From NCBI RefSeq assembly GCF_029081005.1, contig NZ_JAJQTQ010000037.1:1-33863 (forward strand): 33,863 nt of DNA, written 5' to 3'. The translations under genes and the position numbers were made by a program. The notes under the pieces were generated by a model. It saw only the letters and a program-made list of their open reading frames with translations. It did no database searches and was not told where the DNA came from. Positions 25,031 through 31,427 of this stretch are shown here, piece after piece. The stretch is from Halomonas elongata. Its GTDB lineage: Bacteria > Pseudomonadota > Gammaproteobacteria > Pseudomonadales > Halomonadaceae. The stretch's first letter is position 1. Every line of letters starts with the position of its first letter.

Positions 25031-26581
25031 ATGCCTATTCTGCCCAGGCGGCACCCTCAGTACCGTGGCAAGTATCTGATTGCCACTTTTCTCGTTTTTC
25101 TCCTCGTAGGCTCAGACGCGCATGCGAAATCCCCGTCATCAGAGACGCTTCCTCGTCTGGAGTCCACGCAATGCGCGACCGAAGCGCTCACGGACCTGGG
25201 CGCCGACTGTTACACCTTTCATGGTTACGAGAACTGGGATGAGCCTGGCGACAACCGTATCCAGCTTCCGGTGGCCGTGATCGAGCCGGACTCCGGCGAG
25301 GCCAAGGACGTGCCGGTGTTCTTCTTTCCCGGTGGGCCGGGGTACTCATCGTTGGGTAGCCGGGACTACATGGAACAATTGCGCAAGGACATCGGCAATC
25401 GCACTCTGGTGACGATGGATCATCGGGGCTTCATCAACGCCGAGCCTGCGCTTGAGTGCCCGGGGTACGCGAATGTCTCCCCGTACCACAACATCATCCA
25501 CACGCCCGCGATCACTTCCTCGCTGAAACCCATGGAGCGCCTGGCGTCGATCACCGGCGCGGTGGAAGACTGCTATCGGAAACTCACCGAGGAAGGCATC
25601 GACGTCGCTCAATACAATCAGTACAGCGTATCGCGCGATGTCGACGAGATACGTCAACTGCTGGACTACGACCTCATCGATGCCTTCGGTTCATCGACGG
25701 GAAGTGGCACCGTGACCTCTTTCATCCAGTATTATCCGGACAGCGTACGCAGCGCGATTCTCGGCTGGCCATGGTTCAGCCATCTGCGCAACCGTCCGCC
25801 TGTCGATGAATTCTACACGGCCAAGCAGACGTTCACCGATATCCTGGCGCTGTGTGCCGCCGAGGACGATGCATGCCGTGAGATGTTGCCGGACTGGCTG
25901 CTGGCGATCGACCGGGCACGCCGCAACCTGGATGCCAGGCCCTACATCGTCGATGTCGAGGACTCCGCGGGCAACAGCGAGACCCTTTACTTCGATGGGG
26001 CCGCCTTTCTCGACACTCTCTACCTGATGCTGCCCGCCGTCTATGCGGAATTGCCTAGCCTGGTGGCCGACATCGAAGCGGGGGACTACTCGCGCCTCGA
26101 GGACTTCTTCTTGATTGACGATTATGCCCCCGAGACGGAAGCCCCCAACTATGCACTGGGCTACTTCCTGGCCCACGTCTGTGGCGATATGGGCCGCAAT
26201 CGCCCCACTCGAGCCGACTCGATCGCCGCCGTGCAGCGCGAGCCGGCGATCCTCGGTTTCGAGCCTCCCAGGGTATGTGGTTGGTGGGGGAAAGATGGGA
26301 ACGTGCCCGATGAACATAATGATCCGCCGGTATCCGACACGCCGGCCCTGGCCATCCACGGCCAGATGGATCCCTGCTGTGGCACCCGCTGGAGCGAACA
26401 CTTGCGCCGGACCATGCCCAATGTGCAGTCCGTCGAATTTCAGGGATTGGGGCATAATCCCGTCAATGAGTGTCGCTCGACCATGATACAGGCCTTTCTT
26501 GATGACCCCATGGCGACCGTCGATGATAGCTGCAGGAGGGAAGTGGCGCTGGAGTCCTGGGTGATTGAGCCACCCCATTAG
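25031..26581 (+). CDS. Exported alpha/beta-hydrolase, S33 peptidase-like
   Basis: A 516-residue protein resembling secreted tripeptidyl/proline aminopeptidases. A signal peptide is visible: basic residues (RRHPQYRGK), a hydrophobic core at about 15-27 and a likely cleavage after AHA (about 32). Oxyanion-loop motif GGPG is at 101-104, the DHRG motif at about 130-133, and the nucleophile elbow GSSTG at 220-224 with Ser222. Asp447 (HGQMDPCC) and His475 (GLGHNP) complete a plausible triad. Twelve cysteines after the signal peptide suggest disulfides in the periplasm or outside. The ATG at 25031 is chosen because GGAGG at 25021-25025 sits five bases before it; the ATG at 25019 overlaps that site. 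Substrate is unknown. Confidence 0.78.
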   Translation: MPILPRRHPQYRGKYLIATFLVFLLVGSDAHAKSPSSETLPRLESTQCATEALTDLGADCYTFHGYENWDEPGDNRIQLPVAVIEPDSGEAKDVPVFFFPGGPGYSSLGSRDYMEQLRKDIGNRTLVTMDHRGFINAEPALECPGYANVSPYHNIIHTPAITSSLKPMERLASITGAVEDCYRKLTEEGIDVAQYNQYSVSRDVDEIRQLLDYDLIDAFGSSTGSGTVTSFIQYYPDSVRSAILGWPWFSHLRNRPPVDEFYTAKQTFTDILALCAAEDDACREMLPDWLLAIDRARRNLDARPYIVDVEDSAGNSETLYFDGAAFLDTLYLMLPAVYAELPSLVADIEAGDYSRLEDFFLIDDYAPETEAPNYALGYFLAHVCGDMGRNRPTRADSIAAVQREPAILGFEPPRVCGWWGKDGNVPDEHNDPPVSDTPALAIHGQMDPCCGTRWSEHLRRTMPNVQSVEFQGLGHNPVNECRSTMIQAFLDDPMATVDDSCRREVALESWVIEPPH

Positions 26582-26618
26582 TGGAAAGCAACCCGATGCA
26601 AGGCCGGCTCCTGGCCGA

Positions 26619-26650
26619 CAGGGCCCGCAGCAGCGGGCCCTGTTTGTTCT
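26619..26650 (+). terminator. Intrinsic terminator after the hydrolase gene
   Basis: Perfect 10-bp stem (CAGGGCCCGC at 26619-26628, GCGGGCCCTG at 26633-26642) with a 4-base loop AGCA, followed at once by the T-rich run TTTGTTCT. Confidence 0.9.
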
Positions 26651-26868
26651 GCATGATCACTCCTGTGGCTTTCTCGTGACGACTGGTCGGACCTTGGCTG
26701 GGAGGGTGGGCCGCCACGTTTTCCTGACGTCATGCCGGTTCGACATGCGGCCTTGGCGTTTCAGTGAAGGCAAACGCGGCTTACCTTGGTGGGGTGGCTC
26801 TTGGTAGACTTCACGATCAACCAACGGGCGCGTTTTCGCCAGCAACGTCGCAGGAGGCCAGGCCACGC

Positions 26869-27807
26869 GTGAGCGATACGCCAACGACTGCCGAGGGTGA
26901 GGCGAATGTCGAGCATGATGTCGAGAACAGTGCGACGGTGCTCGGTCGACTGTTCGACGAGCCGATCACCCAGCTGCCGGAGGATCTCTACATCCCGCCG
27001 GAGGCGTTGCGTGTCTTTCTCGAGACCTTCGAGGGACCGCTGGACCTGCTGCTCTATCTGATCCGTCGCCAGAATCTGGATATCCTGGCCATCAACGTGG
27101 CGACCATCACCCATCAGTACATCGAGTACGTGGAGTTGATGAAGGCCATGGAAATCGAACTGGCCGGCGAGTATCTGCTGATGGCGGCGATGTTGGCCGA
27201 GATCAAGTCGCGAACCCTGCTGCCGCGTCCTCCCAGGGAGGGCGATGAGGAGGACGAGGAGGACCCTCGCGCCGAGCTGATTCGTCGCTTGCAGGAGTAC
27301 GAACGGCTCAAGAACGCCGCCGAGTCGCTGGCCGATCTGCCACGCCTCGGGCGGGACTGGTTTCCGGCGCGAGCGGCGCTGCCGCCGCTCGAGTCCCGGG
27401 TGATCCATCCCGATGTGGAGCTCGACGAATTGCTGGGTGCCCTGGCCGGGATATTGCGCCGGGCGGAACTCAATCAGTCTCACCAGATCAGTCGTGAGGT
27501 GCTCTCCACCCGTGAGCGCATGCTGGCGATCATGGAACGGTTGAGTCATGAACACCACACGCCCTTCGAGTCGTTGTTCAATCTCGAGGAAGGACGTGCC
27601 GGTGTGGTTGTCACCTTCATGGCGATTCTCGAACTGGCCAAGGAAACCTTGATCGAGATCGTGCAGAATGCGCCGCTGTCGCCGATTCATGTGCGCGCAC
27701 GTGCCGAGATCGAGGCGGAGGAGGGCGAAGAAGACTTCGAGGAGGAAGGCGACCTGGGCGAGAGCCCCTTCGCGATGCAGGACGAGGATGGGAGCGAACC
27801 GGCATGA
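26869..27807 (+). CDS. scpA: Segregation and condensation protein A
   Basis: A 312-residue kleisin that bridges the heads of SMC and, with ScpB, forms the condensin-like complex for chromosome compaction and segregation. The kleisin core is clear: LETFEGPLDLLLYLIRRQNLDIL near residue 60, then GEYLLMAAMLAEIKSRTLLP, and a C-terminal winged-helix part (VVVTFMAILELAKETLIEI). The tail is strongly acidic. The GTG at 26869 is chosen since AGGAGG at 26852-26857 lies 11 bases upstream; an in-frame start at 26764 would add 35 unrelated residues. The stop overlaps the scpB start (ATGA), indicating coupled translation. A smc gene is not in the window. Confidence 0.93.
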   Translation: MSDTPTTAEGEANVEHDVENSATVLGRLFDEPITQLPEDLYIPPEALRVFLETFEGPLDLLLYLIRRQNLDILAINVATITHQYIEYVELMKAMEIELAGEYLLMAAMLAEIKSRTLLPRPPREGDEEDEEDPRAELIRRLQEYERLKNAAESLADLPRLGRDWFPARAALPPLESRVIHPDVELDELLGALAGILRRAELNQSHQISREVLSTRERMLAIMERLSHEHHTPFESLFNLEEGRAGVVVTFMAILELAKETLIEIVQNAPLSPIHVRARAEIEAEEGEEDFEEEGDLGESPFAMQDEDGSEPA

Positions 27808-28721
27808 CCGCCATGGAGTATCCCGAGGCCCTGGACGATATTCTCGAGGCCGCCTTGCTGGCGGCCGGAGAGCCCCTGTCGCTGGAGCGTCTCGAGGCGC
27901 TGTTCGATGATCACGAGCGACCGCCGCGCCGCGCTCTGCGCGAGTCGCTGGCGCGCGTCGAGGGTCGCCATGAGCGCGGTGCCATGGAGCTGCTCGAGAC
28001 TGCCACGGGTTACCAGCTGCGCATTCGGCCGAGGCTGTCGTCATGGGTGTCGCGGCTGTGGGATGAGCGCCCTCAGCGCTATTCGCGGGCGCTGCTGGAG
28101 ACCCTGGCGATGATCGCCTACCGACAGCCGGTGACTCGCGCCGACATCGAGGAGGTACGCGGTGTCTCGGTGAGCGGCTCCATCATGCGCACCCTGGTCG
28201 ATCGGGGGTGGGTGAGGGTCGTGGGGCACCGTGATGTTCCCGGTCGTCCGGCGGTCTATGCCACCACGCGGTCCTTTCTCGACGACTTCGGCCTCAAGAC
28301 CCTCGACGAATTGCCGCCGATGCATGAACTCAAGAATTTCGGCGAGGAGGCGTCGCATCAGGACGAGGCACCGCCGCCGCCTCAGCAGGATGTGCTGGCG
28401 CAGGCGGATGAATCGCTTGACGCGCCCGAAGAGGGCCATGACCCCGAAAGAGAAAGTGAGCTCGAGGGCCAGAGCGAGCACGGTTCCGAGGAAGAGGTTA
28501 GGGAGACGGCCGGCCCCGAACATGAAGCCGCGCCGGCCCAGGCCGGTGAACCGTTGGCCGGGACGGCCGACGAGGACGAGACACACGCCGGGACGGCGTC
28601 CGAGCGGACGAGTCCGAGCTTCGCCGATATCGAGGCTCGGCTGTCCGAACGTGCCCGTGGCCGCGTCGACGATGACGCTGCCCCGGGGACGGAATCCACG
28701 ACAAGTGAGATAGACGACTGA
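27804..28721 (+). CDS. scpB: Segregation and condensation protein B
   Basis: A 305-residue partner of ScpA. The first 180 residues hold the paired winged-helix domains of the family: LDDILEAALLAAGEPLSLERL, the YSRALLETLAMIAYRQPVTRADIEEVRGV core and GRPAVYATTRSFLDDFGL. After about residue 185 the protein has an unusually long, acidic, low-complexity tail rich in Glu, Ala and Asp, likely disordered, ending about 120 residues beyond the folded part; such tails vary among halophile homologues. It overlaps scpA by four bases (ATGA), and its TGA shares a base with the rluB ATG (TGATG), so the three genes are an operon. GGGAG upstream supports the start. Confidence 0.93.
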   Translation: MTAMEYPEALDDILEAALLAAGEPLSLERLEALFDDHERPPRRALRESLARVEGRHERGAMELLETATGYQLRIRPRLSSWVSRLWDERPQRYSRALLETLAMIAYRQPVTRADIEEVRGVSVSGSIMRTLVDRGWVRVVGHRDVPGRPAVYATTRSFLDDFGLKTLDELPPMHELKNFGEEASHQDEAPPPPQQDVLAQADESLDAPEEGHDPERESELEGQSEHGSEEEVRETAGPEHEAAPAQAGEPLAGTADEDETHAGTASERTSPSFADIEARLSERARGRVDDDAAPGTESTTSEIDD

Positions 28722-29575
28722 TGAGTAACACCAGCGAAAAACTGCAGAAGGTCCTGGCCCGGGCGGGCCTGGGATCGCGCCGTGAAATGGAAACCGCCAT
28801 CGCCGATGGGCGGGTCAAGGTCAACGGGCAGGTAGCGACCCTGGGCGATCGGATCGAGCTGCGCGACAAGGTCGCCTTCGATGACCGGCCCGTGACCCTG
28901 CGCGGGGCCGATGAGGTGCCTCGTCGGGTGATCATGTACAGCAAGCCGGAGGGCGAACTGTGCACGCGCAAGGACCCGGAAGGGCGTCGCACGGTCTTCG
29001 ACCGCCTGCCGCGCCTCAAGGGCGAGCGCTGGATTGCCATCGGCCGGCTGGACATCAATACCAGCGGGCTGCTGCTCTTCACCACCGACGGCGAGCTGGC
29101 CAACCGGTTGATGCATCCCGCCACCCAGATCGAGCGCGAATACGCCGTGCGCGTGATGGGCGAGGTGACGATGAGCCAGATCAAGGCGATGGTCGAAGGC
29201 GTGATGCTCGATGATGGTCCGGCGCGTTTCACCGATGTGCAGGAGTTCGGCGGCGAGGGCATCAATACCTGGTTCCATGTGGTCATCATGGAAGGTCGCA
29301 ACCGCGAGGTGCGCCGACTCTGGGAGTCCCAGAACCTTACCGTCAGCCGCCTCAAGCGCGTGCGCTATGGCAACATTTTCCTCGATAAGCGGGCCAAGGC
29401 GGGGGAATGGGTCGAGCTCGGTCAGGACGAGATCGACGATCTGGCGAGTCAGGCGGGACTCCCGTCGCGCAAGGTGCCGGAGCTGACGCCCGACGAGAAG
29501 AACCGCTGGAGCCGCGACAAGAACAAGCGGCGACCGGTACAGGGCATGCGCAAGCCCAGGGGTCGGGGGCGCTGA
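28721..29575 (+). CDS. rluB: 23S rRNA pseudouridine(2605) synthase
   Basis: A 284-residue RsuA/RluB-type pseudouridine synthase. An N-terminal S4 RNA-binding domain (KLQKVLARAGLGSRREME, about 7-60) is followed by the catalytic domain with Asp111 in GRLDINTSGLLLFT, the HP(A/S)xxxEREYAVRV segment, and GRNREVRRLWES near residue 195. The C-terminal tail is basic (KNKRRPVQGMRKPRGRGR), typical of RluB. RluB modifies U2605 of 23S rRNA; the closely related RluE/RluF are less likely given the S4 domain, tail and the scpAB neighbourhood, which is common in gammaproteobacteria. Start codon overlaps the scpB stop. Confidence 0.92.
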   Translation: MSNTSEKLQKVLARAGLGSRREMETAIADGRVKVNGQVATLGDRIELRDKVAFDDRPVTLRGADEVPRRVIMYSKPEGELCTRKDPEGRRTVFDRLPRLKGERWIAIGRLDINTSGLLLFTTDGELANRLMHPATQIEREYAVRVMGEVTMSQIKAMVEGVMLDDGPARFTDVQEFGGEGINTWFHVVIMEGRNREVRRLWESQNLTVSRLKRVRYGNIFLDKRAKAGEWVELGQDEIDDLASQAGLPSRKVPELTPDEKNRWSRDKNKRRPVQGMRKPRGRGR

Positions 29576-29598
29576 GAAGCCGGCGATAAAAAAAGCAC

Positions 29599-29627
29599 TT
29601 GCCAGCGACCGGCCTCATCCGTATTAT
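29599..29627 (+). promoter_or_regulatory. Near-consensus sigma70 promoter of the tRNA-Lys pair
   Basis: TTGCCA (29599-29604) and TATTAT (29622-29627) each match consensus at 5 of 6 positions and are exactly 17 bases apart, 17 bases before the first tRNA. The GC-rich stretch after the -10 (GTGCACCCG) resembles the discriminator of stringently controlled stable-RNA promoters. Confidence 0.78.
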
Positions 29628-29644
29628 GTGCACCCGTTCGGCAA

Positions 29645-29720
29645 GGGTCGTTAGCTCAGTTGGTAGAGCAGTTGGCTTTTAACCAATTGGTCGTAGGTTC
29701 GAATCCTACACGACCCACCA
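29645..29720 (+). tRNA. tRNA-Lys (anticodon TTT), copy 1
   Basis: A 76-base cloverleaf with acceptor GGGTCGT/ACGACCC, D arm GCTC...GAGC, anticodon stem GTTGG/CCAAT around CTTTTAA (anticodon TTT), T arm with TTCGAAT and encoded CCA. Identical to the copy at 29753. Confidence 0.97.
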
Positions 29721-29752
29721 TCCGAACCCGTATTGGCCATCGTGGCCATGCA

Positions 29753-29828
29753 GGGTCGTTAGCTCAGTTGGTAGAGCAGTTGGCTTTTAACCAATTGGTC
29801 GTAGGTTCGAATCCTACACGACCCACCA
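29753..29828 (+). tRNA. tRNA-Lys (anticodon TTT), copy 2
   Basis: Identical over all 76 bases to the first copy, 32 bases downstream. The spacer holds a small hairpin (TGGCCA, TCG, TGGCCA at 29734-29748) that could guide processing. No separate promoter is evident, so the pair is probably one transcript. Confidence 0.97.
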
Positions 29829-29835
29829 GATATCG

Positions 29836-29872
29836 CGCCCCCGTCTCGCTTCGAGTCGGGGGCGTTTTCGTT
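29836..29872 (+). terminator. Intrinsic terminator of the tRNA-Lys pair
   Basis: Stem CGCCCCCG (29836-29843) with CGGGGGCG (29857-29864), an inner CTCG/CGAG helix, then TTTTCGTT. It begins seven bases after the second tRNA. Confidence 0.92.
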
Positions 29873-30164
29873 GGTCGGCTCGTGGAATCGCGACGGCTCG
29901 GCCCCGGGCGATATCGCGATCTGCGCTGAGCCTGTTGCCGGCCAGTCGAGCTTGCAACCCGGGCGTGTCGGCGTCATTATCGAAGGACGTCATTTTTCTT
30001 GCACCGGTGATCGCGGAGAGCGAGTCGGTCGCAAGCGGCGCGGGTCGACCACAGCGATAGACGCAATGGTTGACCCTCTGGTGTGTCGAGCCGTGCGGAG
30101 CGCACGAGTCCCGGCACCTGGTGTAATGCAGGGGGAGCCCCTGCCGGTCAAAGTGGTAGACACG
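29873..30164 (+). other. nadA leader region without genes
   Basis: This stretch has no supported gene; the frame leading into nadA is open but its translation is not protein-like. A possible extended -10 element (TGGTGTAAT, ending at 30127) is followed directly by a perfect hairpin, GCAGGGG-GAG-CCCCTGC (30128-30144), 20 bases before the nadA ATG. I saw no sequence resembling a known NAD riboswitch. Confidence 0.4.
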
Positions 30165-31193
30165 ATGACGATCATGACTTCCCGTGCCGAGCTGCGCGAA
30201 CAGCTGGCACGTAGCTATTGCCCTACCCGCATTCCCGCCGAGGACGAAGCGCGCGTCGAGGAGATCAAGCGACTGCTCGAGGCCAACAATGCCGTTCTGG
30301 TGGCCCACTACTACACCGACGATGCCATCCAGCAATTGGCTGAGGAGACGGGCGGCTGTGTCGCCGATTCCCTGGAGATGGCACGCTTTGGCGCCCGCCA
30401 CGAGGCCGACACCCTGGTGGTGGCCGGTGTGCGCTTCATGGGCGAGACGGCCAAGATCCTCTCGCCGGAGAAGCGCGTGCTGATGCCGACCCTCGAGGCA
30501 ACCTGTTCGCTGGATATCGGCTGCCCGGCCGATGAGTTCGCGGCCTTCTGCGATGCGCATCCGGATCGCACCGTGGTGGTCTACGCCAATACCTCGGCGG
30601 CGGTGAAGGCGCGTGCCGATTGGGTCGTGACGTCGTCCATCGCCGTGGACGTGATCGAACACCTGCAGGCGCGTGGCGAGAAGATCCTGTGGGCGCCGGA
30701 CAAGCACCTGGGCGGTTACATCCAGCGCAAGACCGGTGCCGACATGCTGCTCTGGGACGGTGCCTGCATCGTCCATGAGGAGTTCAAGGCCAAGGGTGTC
30801 GAGGACCTCAAGGGGCTGTATCCCGACGCAGCGGTCCTCGTGCACCCGGAATCGCCGGCCTCGGTGGTCGAGCTGGCCGACGTCGCCGGTTCCACCTCCC
30901 AGTTGATCAAGGCCGCCAAGGAGTTGTCCCAGCAGGAACTGATCGTGGCCACCGATCGGGGCATCTTCTTCAAGATGCAGCAGGCGGTACCGGAAAAGAC
31001 CCTCTTCGAGGCACCCACTGCCGGCGATGGCGCTACCTGCAAGAGCTGCGCCCACTGCCCGTGGATGGCCATGAACGCTCTGGACAACCTGGCCGGCGCC
31101 CTGCGCCATGCAAGCGGCGAAATCTTCGTCGACGAGGCGTTGCGACAGCGCGCGCTCAAGCCGTTGGAACGCATGCTCAACTTCAATGCTTGA
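30165..31193 (+). CDS. nadA: Quinolinate synthase A
   Basis: A 342-residue [4Fe-4S] enzyme that condenses iminoaspartate (from NadB) with dihydroxyacetone phosphate to quinolinate, the first ring of NAD. Three cluster ligands are identifiable: Cys114 (EATCSLDIGC), Cys201 (DGACIVHEEF) and Cys298 in the C-terminal CKSCAHCPW, equivalent to E. coli Cys113, Cys200 and Cys297. Other conserved segments are VAHYYTDDAIQQLAEETGG, GVRFMGETAKIL, ANTSAAVKARADWVVTSS and HPESPASVVELAD. I start at the ATG at 30165; an ATG at 30174 is possible and the ribosome site is poor for both. The stop codon TGA overlaps the first unit of a GAGCTAC tandem array. Confidence 0.95.
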   Translation: MTIMTSRAELREQLARSYCPTRIPAEDEARVEEIKRLLEANNAVLVAHYYTDDAIQQLAEETGGCVADSLEMARFGARHEADTLVVAGVRFMGETAKILSPEKRVLMPTLEATCSLDIGCPADEFAAFCDAHPDRTVVVYANTSAAVKARADWVVTSSIAVDVIEHLQARGEKILWAPDKHLGGYIQRKTGADMLLWDGACIVHEEFKAKGVEDLKGLYPDAAVLVHPESPASVVELADVAGSTSQLIKAAKELSQQELIVATDRGIFFKMQQAVPEKTLFEAPTAGDGATCKSCAHCPWMAMNALDNLAGALRHASGEIFVDEALRQRALKPLERMLNFNA

Positions 31194-31287
31194 GCTACGA
31201 GCTACGAGCTACGAGCTACGAGCTACGAGCTACGAGCTACGAGCTGGGTTTTCGGGTTTCGCATCTCGCATCTCGCTGCTCGTATGC
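31192..31287. repeat. GAGCTAC heptamer tandem array behind nadA, with degenerate extension
   Basis: Seven perfect GAGCTAC units (31192-31240) and a partial unit (31241-31245). The first unit shares two bases with the nadA stop codon. From 31253 to about 31287 the sequence changes to CGGGTTT, CGCATCT (twice), CGCTGCT and CGTATGC, which keep a CG every seven bases, so the array appears to continue in degenerate form. The same heptamer recurs after tex. Confidence 0.95.
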
Positions 31288-31303
31288 TTTGGGTTTCGAG
31301 CCA

Positions 31304-31324
31304 CGAGCCGTGAACAACGGCTCG
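31304..31324 (+). terminator. Hairpin downstream of nadA and its repeat array
   Basis: Perfect 8-bp stem CGAGCCGT (31304-31311) and ACGGCTCG (31317-31324) with a 5-base loop. No T-run follows, so it is only a possible terminator for nadA. Confidence 0.4.
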
Positions 31325-31427
31325 AGAATGCAGGGGCTGGGGGGCAGGCTAGACCGCATGTCTGCCGTCAGCGCCGGGCTTGTGATACCTTGTCGCGATC
31401 ATCTGGACCTGGATTGCCAAGGACTAC

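Noticed and set aside
31192..31245. CRISPR array
   Set aside because: The units are seven bases long and directly adjacent, with no spacers, and no cas genes are present.
31192..31290. Coding of an ELRATSY heptapeptide repeat protein from the GAGCTAC array
   Set aside because: All forward frames are open only because the heptamer lacks stops; there is no start with a ribosome site and flanking codons are not protein-like.
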